The position numbers and the translations under genes were made by a program. Positions 1-5,128 of a stretch of 5,128 bases of DNA are shown piece after piece. This DNA comes from Chloroflexota bacterium (lineage in GTDB: Bacteria > Chloroflexota > Dehalococcoidia > SZUA-161). Position 1 is the stretch's first letter; every line of letters begins with the position of its first letter. The stretch lies in NCBI GenBank assembly GCA_030668425.1, contig DAOUTY010000141.1, forward strand, positions 1-5,128, given 5' to 3'. Under the pieces are notes generated by a model that was not told the origin of the DNA, ran no database searches, and was given only the letters and a program-made list of their open reading frames with translations.

Positions 1-140
1 GCAGCGATAATCTCGTCCTCTGTGGCTTCCAGCGAGCAGAAGTTCCCCACCAGTTCTACCCCGACCCCGGCCTCCTTGAACATACCCTCGTAATCAACCA
101 CCACGGACATCCCCAGAAGATCGACTACGTTGAAGGCCAT
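1..140 (-). CDS. D-2-hydroxyacid dehydrogenase paralog, N-terminal fragment (cut by window edge)
   Basis: This gene starts at an ATG (140-138) and runs off the left edge, leaving 46 complete codons and part of the 47th. A strong Shine-Dalgarno GGAGGGG lies just upstream; its GGAGG core is at 151-147, 6 nt from the ATG. The visible protein begins MAFNVVDLLGMSVVVDYEGM and ends at TEDEIIAA. By hand alignment it matches the N-terminus of the complete dehydrogenase at 242-1273 at 26 of 45 positions, including VVD, VDY, MF, AGV and the nine-residue block ATEDEIIAA. It is therefore inferred to be a tandem paralog of the NAD-dependent D-2-hydroxyacid dehydrogenase family (formate/glycerate dehydrogenase type), acting in the cytosol on 2-oxoacid/D-2-hydroxyacid pairs. 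Only the start of the catalytic domain is visible. The Rossmann motif and the Arg/Glu/His catalytic residues lie outside, so whether it is intact or active cannot be judged. It sits 101 nt downstream of its paralog, on the same strand. Confidence 0.85.
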   Translation of the reverse strand, partial: MAFNVVDLLGMSVVVDYEGMFKEAGVGVELVGNFCSLEATEDEIIA

Positions 141-217
141 TGCTCCCCTCCATTCTCCCTCATCCATCGGCAAGCTCAGGACAGGCTCTAGCCTCTCCCG
201 TCAAGCGAGAGGGATTC

Positions 218-240
218 CGTATGAAAACATAGTGAAACAG
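218..240 (-). repeat. 23-nt leader element, copy 1
   Basis: This short element lies just after the stop codon of the complete dehydrogenase and about 78 nt before the start of the second dehydrogenase. It matches 3075-3097 at 18 of 23 positions in the same orientation, with no gaps. On the minus strand the common core reads TGTTT-N-N-CTA-N-GTTTTC-N-TACG. The rest of this 101-nt gap holds a weak 6-bp hairpin (CCTCTC/GAGAGG, 212-207 with 197-192, 9-nt loop) without a T-run. Its role is unknown: it could be a regulatory site shared by two genes of one pathway, a dispersed intergenic repeat, or chance. Confidence 0.45.
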
Positions 241-241
241 C

Positions 242-1273
242 TCAGGCTTGGCCCCACCGCTGTCGATATGTCTCCTTCATCCGCGGATCGAGCAACCCGA
301 CAGGCCACTCCCCCTTAGCCCACCTTATTATCTCCTCACCGGGACGGCGTTGCAACTCGGCAAAGGACTGAGGGGATATGCCCGCCGAATGGGCAGTACA
401 GATGAAATTGTCAAGCGTCAACAATGGGCTATCAGCAGGGACAGGCTCCGGCTCCGTGACATCGACAGCTGCCATAGAGATATAGCCCTCACTCAAAGCA
501 ATATACAGCGCCTCATGATCGACTACTGCCCCCCTGCCCGTGTTGATGAGGCAGGCAGCTGGTTTCATCTTCTTCAACTGCTCCAACCCTAAAAGGTGGT
601 CCGTTTCCGGGGTCAGTGGAGCATGGACCGAAACAATGTCCGATTCGGTCAACAACCGGTCGAGAGTTACCTGTTCGACATCGAACTTTCTAAATACGTC
701 CGCAGATACATGGGGGTCATAGGCAATAATTCTCAACCCAAAGCTCCTTGCCTTGGGCACTACAGCCTGCGCGATTCTACCGAAGGCTATAAGCCCCAAT
801 GTTTGTCCCTCTAACCTCGATAATCTGGGCCATATCTCACCTGTGATATAGGGGTCGCCAACTGCTGTCCAGCCCCCCTTTTTCACAACCTCATTCAACC
901 GGACAATCCTCCGGGTGCATGTCAGGATCAGGGCCATTGTGTGGTCTGACACCTCTCTAATGCTGGCGTCCGGCACGTTAGCGGCCAGGATACCAAACTC
1001 TGTGGCTGCATCCACATCCAGGTTGTCATACCCAACCCCGATACTAGCTATCAGCTTCACGTTGCTCAGCCTAGCCAACAGGCTCCGTGGAAAAGCCTGA
1101 AACGTGGTCTGCGTAACCACGGCATCAGCATCCCCGATCGCCGCTATGATCTCGTCTTCCGTTGCTCCCAGCGGGGCGGGATTTACAACCAGGTCTATAT
1201 CTACCCCGGCCTGCCTGAACATCTCCGCATAATCCACCAACGCGGAAATCCCGACAATGTCAACTACCTTCAA
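242..1273 (-). CDS. NAD-dependent D-2-hydroxyacid dehydrogenase (phosphoglycerate dehydrogenase-like)
   Basis: This 343-residue cytosolic oxidoreductase has the usual length for the D-isomer-specific 2-hydroxyacid dehydrogenase family, which reversibly reduces 2-oxoacids to D-2-hydroxyacids with NAD(P)H. The split catalytic domain occupies about residues 1-105 and 300-343, and the Rossmann domain about 106-295. Visible family marks are IGVGYDNLDVDAAT (78-91), the cofactor loop GLIAFGRIAQAV (160-171), NTGRGAVVD with catalytic Arg247 (244-252), DVTEPEP with catalytic Glu276 (271-277), and TAHSAG with His295. The catalytic set is complete. The cofactor loop is odd: GxGxxG reads A163-F-G165-R-I-A168, so the first and third glycines are alanines. 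The start is TTG, supported by upstream AAGGGGG and by the alignment with the paralog. It lies 63 nt after the decarboxylase gene and probably shares its transcript. The substrate is unknown; phosphoglycerate, hydroxypyruvate, or a bulky aromatic or branched 2-oxoacid are all possible. Confidence 0.93.
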   Translation of the reverse strand: MKVVDIVGISALVDYAEMFRQAGVDIDLVVNPAPLGATEDEIIAAIGDADAVVTQTTFQAFPRSLLARLSNVKLIASIGVGYDNLDVDAATEFGILAANVPDASIREVSDHTMALILTCTRRIVRLNEVVKKGGWTAVGDPYITGEIWPRLSRLEGQTLGLIAFGRIAQAVVPKARSFGLRIIAYDPHVSADVFRKFDVEQVTLDRLLTESDIVSVHAPLTPETDHLLGLEQLKKMKPAACLINTGRGAVVDHEALYIALSEGYISMAAVDVTEPEPVPADSPLLTLDNFICTAHSAGISPQSFAELQRRPGEEIIRWAKGEWPVGLLDPRMKETYRQRWGQA

Positions 1274-1281
1274 GGGCGTTA

Positions 1282-1288
1282 CCCCCTT
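1282..1288 (-). promoter_or_regulatory. Ribosome binding site supporting a TTG start
   Basis: AAGGGGG on the minus strand lies 8 nt before the TTG at 1273-1271. There is no in-frame ATG or GTG between this site and the in-frame TGA further upstream, so TTG is the only plausible initiator. When the leader is aligned with the paralog at 140, the paralog's ATG falls opposite an ACG here (1279-1277), two codons before the TTG. This suggests that an ancestral ATG was lost and initiation moved downstream. Confidence 0.6.
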
Positions 1289-1336
1289 CTCTTCTCATAT
1301 ATCGCCTGCGCCCCAGGGTCGCGGGATATCACCAAA

Positions 1337-3019
1337 TTATTGTAGACTGGGTATACCGTAGCCAACGTCCCTGGGGTCCAGAGTGAGGTCGAGTAGAACA
1401 GGCTTCTCCACCCCGATAGCCTTTTCAAGCGCAGGTCCGATCTTCGCCGGATCCTCGATGCGCTGGCCGCTGACGCCAAAAGCCTGCGCCAGTTGGGGGA
1501 AATCGACATCGCCCAGGTCGTAGCCCAGGTCAGCTCCTTCCGGCGAGCCCCTCTCGGTATACATGGCGAAGGCCCACTTGATAGCGGCGAAACCCGCGTT
1601 GTTGAGCACCACTATGATGGCCGGTATCTGGTATCGGGCCGCTGTCCACAGCGCTTGAAGGCCGAAGAGAGCGCTGCCGTCTCCCACCAGCGCCACCACT
1701 GGCCTCCTTGAAGTACCCAGAGCAACCCCAAGTGAAGCGGGCAGGCCCCATCCCAGGCAAGCGTTGGAGCTGAAATAGCTCCCGGGCTCGGAGAACTCCA
1801 TAATGTATTCCACGTAGCTGGTGAGCATCACCGCCTCATCGACCACTACGTTGCCCGGCGGCAGAGCGTTTGCGATCTCCCTCATGGCCCGCGACGGCCG
1901 TGTGGGCAAAGCATCCCAGTCTTTCTTGAAATCCTCTTCACGCGCTGCCCTGGCCTGGGCACGAGCGCTCTTTAGCTTCTCGAATCTTTCCCGGGCCTTC
2001 TCGCGTTGACCTGGCGACATAAGCCGCCCGACCTCGGTCGCCAGTTCGGCCAGAGCGGCCTTAGGGTTGGCCACCAGAGCCACCTCCGCGGGGCAATCCC
2101 TGCCCAGCGCCCGCGGGTCGACGTCCATATGAATCAATCTGGTGGCGGGCGGTAAAAGAGGACCTTCAATACAGAACAACTGCTTAAACAGCCCACTCCC
2201 CACCGCCAGCAGCACGTCAGCGGGGCCATCCAGCCCGGGCAGGGAGAATCCTATCGGCGGCACCCTGCTGTAATATAGGGGATGGCTGGAGGGGAAAATG
2301 ACCTTGGGGACCTGCGCTGTTGTATACACCGGCGCACCCAGCATTTCGGCAAGCGTGGCCAGTTCGGTAATAGCACCAGCGTCAGGCACCTGATGACCGG
2401 CCATAATGGCCGGTTGCTCCGCGGCAGCCAGTAGCTGCGCCGCCCTCCCCAGAGGCTCCCGATCGGCCCTGATAGACATGGGCACCTGCTGCCGTCCCGG
2501 CGAAGAAGTCTCAAAATCCAAGGTCTGACTCTGGAGATCACGCGGGATCGCGACAAACACCGGCCCAGTTGGCGGGGTAGTAGCTTCCTTGAAGGCGCGG
2601 GCCACAGCCTTCCCTATGTCCTGGGCGTGCCCCACCCACCAGCGCTCCTTGGTAAACTGGCTCACCATGGGCAGGAGGTCGGCGTCCAGGAAGGGATCAG
2701 ACCACTGGAAGCGGGAGTCCTGCTGACCAGCCAGCATAACTATGGGCGTGCCGGCGTTATACGCGTTGTAGAGGTTGCCTATGGCGTTGGCTGTACCCGG
2801 TGCCGTATGCACCAGGACCACGCCTGCTTTGCCGGAAGCCCGAGCGTAGCCATCGGCCATGCCAACGCAGACAGATTCGTGGACGGCGCTGATGAACCTG
2901 ATCCCCGGTGTTTGGGCCAAAGCATCGAGAAGCGGCACCTCGGTATTGCCGGGAACACCGAAGACGTACTCCACGCCTTCTTCCCTGAGAATATGGCAGA
3001 CAACCTCAGCTCCTATCAT
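1337..3019 (-). CDS. ThDP-dependent 2-oxoacid decarboxylase, benzoylformate decarboxylase-like
   Basis: This 560-residue cytosolic enzyme of the acetolactate synthase/benzoylformate decarboxylase superfamily is predicted to decarboxylate a 2-oxoacid to an aldehyde and CO2, or to join two such units. Three domains are visible. The N-terminal pyrimidine-binding domain (about 1-165) has GVPGNTEVP (21-29), the ThDP-activating Glu48 in AVHES, and HTAPGTANAIG with His71. The central domain is about 190-340. The C-terminal pyrophosphate-binding domain has GDGSA (446-450) and NN (473-474), the Mg/ThDP motif. Stretches such as AGQQ (97-100), ALWTAARYQIP (456-466) and LLDLT near the end follow Pseudomonas BFD, as recalled, more closely than acetolactate synthase. 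No regulatory small subunit gene is adjacent. The position of BFD His281 appears to be Leu281 here, so substrate or chemistry may differ. The start is fixed by an in-frame TAG directly before the ATG; the Shine-Dalgarno GAGGGAG (3036-3030) is 10 nt away, slightly long. The 144-nt gap upstream suggests it may have its own promoter. Confidence 0.9.
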   Translation of the reverse strand: MIGAEVVCHILREEGVEYVFGVPGNTEVPLLDALAQTPGIRFISAVHESVCVGMADGYARASGKAGVVLVHTAPGTANAIGNLYNAYNAGTPIVMLAGQQDSRFQWSDPFLDADLLPMVSQFTKERWWVGHAQDIGKAVARAFKEATTPPTGPVFVAIPRDLQSQTLDFETSSPGRQQVPMSIRADREPLGRAAQLLAAAEQPAIMAGHQVPDAGAITELATLAEMLGAPVYTTAQVPKVIFPSSHPLYYSRVPPIGFSLPGLDGPADVLLAVGSGLFKQLFCIEGPLLPPATRLIHMDVDPRALGRDCPAEVALVANPKAALAELATEVGRLMSPGQREKARERFEKLKSARAQARAAREEDFKKDWDALPTRPSRAMREIANALPPGNVVVDEAVMLTSYVEYIMEFSEPGSYFSSNACLGWGLPASLGVALGTSRRPVVALVGDGSALFGLQALWTAARYQIPAIIVVLNNAGFAAIKWAFAMYTERGSPEGADLGYDLGDVDFPQLAQAFGVSGQRIEDPAKIGPALEKAIGVEKPVLLDLTLDPRDVGYGIPSLQ

Positions 3020-3074
3020 CTATCTGACACTCCCTCAATGCCAATCCTCCCCACAGCACCCACCGCCAGCATGG

Positions 3075-3097
3075 CGTACGAAAACTTAGCAAAACAA
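3075..3097 (-). repeat. 23-nt leader element, copy 2
   Basis: This is the second copy of the element at 218-240 (18 of 23 identical, same orientation). It lies 55 nt before the start of the decarboxylase gene. On the minus strand it carries TTGTTTTGCTAAGTTTTCG. I could not place a convincing -35/-10 pair with correct spacing around it. The position in the only two long gaps of the cluster suggests a shared regulatory or repeat element, but that is inference from two copies. Confidence 0.45.
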
Positions 3098-3105
3098 TGG
3101 TAACC

Positions 3106-3121
3106 TGGAGCATCTGCTCCA
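3106..3121 (-). other. Perfect inverted repeat / short hairpin between oxidoreductase and decarboxylase genes
   Basis: TGGAGCA and TGCTCCA form a perfect 7-bp inverted repeat around a 2-nt centre. As RNA it would fold with a 6-bp stem and a 4-nt loop. It lies 42 nt past the gamma-subunit stop codon. On the minus strand a T-rich stretch (TTGTTTT) begins only about 9 nt after the stem. That is too far for a good intrinsic terminator, so it may be a weak terminator or attenuator for the oxidoreductase operon, or a dyad operator upstream of the decarboxylase gene. Confidence 0.4.
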
Positions 3122-3163
3122 ACCTACTCATATAATTCTCAGGCAGGCTCCTAGCTTGGCCCC

Positions 3164-3724
3164 CTATGCGGCGCTTTTCCCCAGTTCGACCCCTCGCCTG
3201 AAGGCATCCAAATTCTGTGTCAATACCTTCTCCTTGTCCTGGTATCTCTTCTGGAGCTCAAGCTCGACAAGCTCCGTGGAGACCGCACCAGTAATGGCAG
3301 TGTAGGCACCAAGCATTATCAGGTTTTTGCCCAGGATAGAGCCCATGCTGGTAGCGATCTCCAGACATGGCAGTGCATAGAGAGTGTAATCTTCCCTTCG
3401 CCTCTCAGCAGTCAGCCCGGCCGTGTCGGCGAAGATGATCCCCCCCGGGCGCACCCTGTGCTCGAAGGACGGGAACTGCGAGCTGTCGAGCAGCATCACG
3501 ACCTGCGCCTGGTCCAGCAGCGGAGATGCTATCTTCTCGTCAGAGACGATAACCGTGCACTCACAGAGCCCGCCGCGCCTGGCAAAGCCATAGGAGGAAA
3601 CATAAGATACGTGTTCATAACGCTGGAAAGCGGCGTCCAGCAGGACCTGCCCTGACACCAGTACACCCATGCCTCCGATTCCCGCCATGAGCACTTCATT
3701 CCTAGCTCTTCCGTTTTGTTCCAT
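3164..3724 (-). CDS. 2-oxoacid:ferredoxin oxidoreductase, gamma subunit
   Basis: This 186-residue protein belongs to the pyruvate/ketoisovalerate oxidoreductase gamma family, the usual length for the separate gamma chain of VOR/KOR enzymes. In the family this chain forms part of the CoA-handling side of the complex that makes acyl-CoA from a 2-oxoacid. Visible marks are GIGGMG (15-20) near the N-terminus, the conserved VSSYGFARRGGLCECTVIVS segment (42-61), and MLLDSSQFPSFEHRVRPGG, the typical 'placed under control of' region of the fold. The C-terminal half has NLIMLGAYTAITG, where family members carry a conserved N-x-x-x-LG. The ATG has a good ribosome site, AGGAG at 3736-3732, 7 nt upstream, and the gene follows the beta subunit by only 12 nt, so the two are cotranscribed. 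It is the last gene of the oxidoreductase operon. The order alpha-beta-gamma is typical of VorB/VorA/VorC or KorABC clusters. The exact substrate is not determined. Confidence 0.92.
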   Translation of the reverse strand: MEQNGRARNEVLMAGIGGMGVLVSGQVLLDAAFQRYEHVSYVSSYGFARRGGLCECTVIVSDEKIASPLLDQAQVVMLLDSSQFPSFEHRVRPGGIIFADTAGLTAERRREDYTLYALPCLEIATSMGSILGKNLIMLGAYTAITGAVSTELVELELQKRYQDKEKVLTQNLDAFRRGVELGKSAA

Positions 3725-3736
3725 GCTCCTGCTCCT

Positions 3737-4528
3737 TTATTCTATATGGGTCACGTTTCTGAACTCGCCCAGCGGAAATTCGGGTATCACGTTATCCCGT
3801 ATCCAGGCCAGACTCTGCACCGGGGTCAGGTGCCAGTTGGTAGGGCAGGCTGTGATAACCTCAACAAAGCTGGTGCCAACGTTATCTAACTGTCTCTGGA
3901 AGGCGGTCTTGATGTACCCCTTTGTCCGCTGATAGTCAGCCGGGGTGATGAGAGCTCCCCTCGCACTATAGGCTACACCCTTGAATGTAGCCGCCATTTC
4001 GGCTGTATGTACCGGGTAACCCTCTTCGCTGGGGTTTCTTCCCTGGGGAGAGGTAGTGGTTACCTGCCCTATGATGGTAGTGGGCCCTAGCTGGCCACCG
4101 GTGGTACCGAAATTGGTGTTGTTCGCCATTATGATGGTGATCTTCTCGGCTCTGGTCAGGGCTCCGATGAAAGAACTGGCCCCGATGGCAATACAATCCC
4201 CATCTCCTTGCACAGTGAATACGACGGTATCCGGGTAGATTCGCTTGATTGCCGTGGCTACATCAGGGCCGCGGCCGTGAGCAGGAGAAACTCGGTCAAG
4301 GTCGAACCCACCGATCAAAATGCCCCCGCAACCGACACAACCAACCATAATGGCCTTATCTCCAATGCCCAGCTCCTCAAGTGCCTCGGCGACTATGCGT
4401 GCCAACACAGGGGTCTGGCAGCCAGGGCAGAACAAGTCCCACAGGTAATCAGCAAACCACTCCTTGGTAAATATATCTGGCCTTCCGGTAACCTTCTCTT
4501 TCACCACGCCTCTCGTTTCTTCGCTCAT
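3737..4528 (-). CDS. 2-oxoacid:ferredoxin oxidoreductase, beta subunit (ThDP and Fe-S binding)
   Basis: This 263-residue subunit carries the ThDP that attacks the 2-oxoacid and a [4Fe-4S] cluster that passes electrons towards ferredoxin. The ThDP/Mg motif is GDGD (108-111) followed by NN (136-137). Four cysteines match the family's cluster ligands: Cys34 and Cys37 in CPGC, Cys67 in GCVGC, and Cys228 in ACPTNW. HGRGPDVATAIK (84-95) and TGGQ (143-146) are further conserved blocks. CPTNW with a following LTPVQSLAW is what I recall from VorA-type (branched-chain or aromatic 2-oxoacid) subunits rather than 2-oxoglutarate enzymes, but this is only suggestive. The start ATG overlaps the alpha stop codon as ATGA. 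Its Shine-Dalgarno AGGAG (4539-4535, 6-nt spacer) lies inside the alpha gene, so translation is probably coupled. An N-terminal extension of about 20 charged residues precedes the conserved core. The protein is complete. Confidence 0.95.
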   Translation of the reverse strand: MSEETRGVVKEKVTGRPDIFTKEWFADYLWDLFCPGCQTPVLARIVAEALEELGIGDKAIMVGCVGCGGILIGGFDLDRVSPAHGRGPDVATAIKRIYPDTVVFTVQGDGDCIAIGASSFIGALTRAEKITIIMANNTNFGTTGGQLGPTTIIGQVTTTSPQGRNPSEEGYPVHTAEMAATFKGVAYSARGALITPADYQRTKGYIKTAFQRQLDNVGTSFVEVITACPTNWHLTPVQSLAWIRDNVIPEFPLGEFRNVTHIE

Positions 4529-5128
4529 AGCAATCTCCTTATCTCCTCAAGGACCTTTACCGGCATGATCATGCCATCTTCCGAAGCAAGATGGCGGAAC
4601 GTCGCATCCACAAGGTGGACCTCGGCCTTTCCTTCAACTGCGATTTTGACGTCATCCACCATCTGTCCCATGCTGTCCTCAACCACGAGAAACTTACAAC
4701 CCTTGGCCGCCCTATCACGAATTGCTTGATTTGGGAAGGGCCAGAGGGTTATCGGCCGCAGCAATCCTGCCTTGAGCCCTTCAGATCGAGCTGCGTCCAC
4801 CGCTTCCTCGGACACCCTGGCACAGTAGCCATAGGCTACAAGCACTAGATCGGCATCCTCAGTCTTGTATCCCTCGTACCTCACCTCGGAGGCTTCGATC
4901 TCCTGGTAAGTCTCCCTCATGTCAACGAGGTAGGATACGAAGCTCTCGCCCTTCAGGGGATTATAGCTGGCGCCCATCGCGCGGTGCTTTCCGTCTTCAT
5001 GCTGGCCATAGCGGGCCACCGCCCAGTCCTTCTCTGGAAGCGGTCCGAACTCCAAAGTCTTTAACTCGAGGGGCTCGACTACATGACCCATGAGGCCATC
5101 GCTCAGCACCACTACCGGGTTGCGGTAC
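4525..5128 (-). CDS. 2-oxoacid:ferredoxin oxidoreductase, alpha subunit, C-terminal part (cut by window edge)
   Basis: The last 200 residues of the alpha subunit are visible, the frame staying open to the right edge and entering as YRNPVVVLSDGLMGH. The first methionine-like codon inside the window (GTG at 5112) is internal and not the start. YRNPVVVLSDG-LMGHVVEP is the end of the pyrimidine-binding domain. The transketolase C-terminal-like domain follows: DLVLVAYGYCARVSEEAVDA, then LRPITLWPFP, a highly diagnostic alpha-subunit motif, then VVEDSMGQMVDDVKIAVEG, typical of VorB-type chains. With the beta and gamma subunits it forms the cytosolic complex that converts a 2-oxoacid and CoA into acyl-CoA, CO2 and reduced ferredoxin. 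The stop TGA (4527-4525) overlaps the beta start. In relatives a small 2[4Fe-4S] ferredoxin-like delta subunit gene often precedes alpha; it would lie to the right of this window. VorB is the likeliest relative, but KorA or a phenylglyoxylate oxidoreductase chain cannot be excluded. Confidence 0.92.
   Translation of the reverse strand, partial: YRNPVVVLSDGLMGHVVEPLELKTLEFGPLPEKDWAVARYGQHEDGKHRAMGASYNPLKGESFVSYLVDMRETYQEIEASEVRYEGYKTEDADLVLVAYGYCARVSEEAVDAARSEGLKAGLLRPITLWPFPNQAIRDRAAKGCKFLVVEDSMGQMVDDVKIAVEGKAEVHLVDATFRHLASEDGMIMPVKVLEEIRRLL

Noticed and set aside
191..213. Hairpin CCTCTC/GAGAGG in the gap before the second dehydrogenase as a terminator
   Set aside because: Only 6 bp with a 9-nt loop and no T-run after it on the minus strand.
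1279..1509. 76-codon minus-strand frame overlapping the end of the decarboxylase gene
   Set aside because: It lies mostly inside the decarboxylase coding region in another frame, is rich in Arg/Ser as expected for a shadow frame, and has no family motif.
1337..3019. Call as acetolactate synthase large subunit (ilvB)
   Set aside because: No adjacent small regulatory subunit gene, and conserved stretches (AGQQ, ALWTAARYQIP) follow benzoylformate decarboxylase more closely; superfamily membership is shared, so the exact function stays open.
2627..3103. 158-codon plus-strand frame
   Set aside because: It is antisense to the clearly coding N-terminal part of the decarboxylase, whose ThDP and active-site motifs are intact; no recognisable domain or ribosome site.
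3131..3136. Perfect TATAAT on the plus strand
   Set aside because: No -35 element at the right distance and no plus-strand gene downstream; most likely chance in an AT-rich gap.
4208..4729. 173-codon plus-strand frame
   Set aside because: It is antisense across the junction of the alpha and beta subunit genes, which both carry strong family motifs; the composition is that of a reverse-strand shadow.

Overview
All six protein-coding genes in this window lie on the minus strand, so the window is read from right to left. The genes suggest an anaerobic or facultatively anaerobic bacterium (or archaeon) that uses ferredoxin-linked 2-oxoacid oxidation. Base composition is moderately GC-rich by eye. 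One gene starts with TTG and AGG/AGA/ATA codons are used freely. The overall protein flavour resembles Chloroflexota (Dehalococcoidia-like) metagenomic contigs, but that placement is a weak inference. No rRNA, tRNA, CRISPR array or insertion sequence was seen.

Layout in order of transcription. (1) At 5128-3164 is a tight three-gene operon for a VOR/KOR-type 2-oxoacid:ferredoxin oxidoreductase: the C-terminal part of the alpha subunit (cut by the window edge), then the TPP- and Fe-S-binding beta subunit (ATGA overlap with alpha), then the gamma subunit (12-nt gap). (2) At 3163-3020 is a 144-nt intergenic gap holding a perfect 7-bp inverted repeat and a 23-nt element that recurs elsewhere in the window. 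(3) At 3019-1337 is a full-length ThDP-dependent decarboxylase most like benzoylformate decarboxylase. (4) At 1273-242 is a complete D-2-hydroxyacid dehydrogenase with a TTG start. (5) At 241-141 is a second intergenic gap with the other copy of the 23-nt element. (6) At 140-1 are the first 46 complete codons of a second, diverged copy of the same dehydrogenase, running off the left edge.

The genes fit together around 2-oxoacids. The two NAD-dependent dehydrogenases would interconvert D-2-hydroxyacids and 2-oxoacids. The BFD-like enzyme would split a 2-oxoacid non-oxidatively to an aldehyde and CO2 (or perform carboligation). The ferredoxin oxidoreductase would convert a 2-oxoacid plus CoA to acyl-CoA, CO2 and reduced ferredoxin. 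The substrate (aromatic such as phenylglyoxylate, or branched-chain) cannot be read from the sequence.

The points most worth a second look are the gene combination itself, the tandem dehydrogenase paralogs, the shared element in the two leaders, replacement of a BFD active-site histidine position, and a nucleotide-binding motif in the complete dehydrogenase that has lost two of its usual glycines. I see nothing that clearly amounts to a wholly new kind of system.
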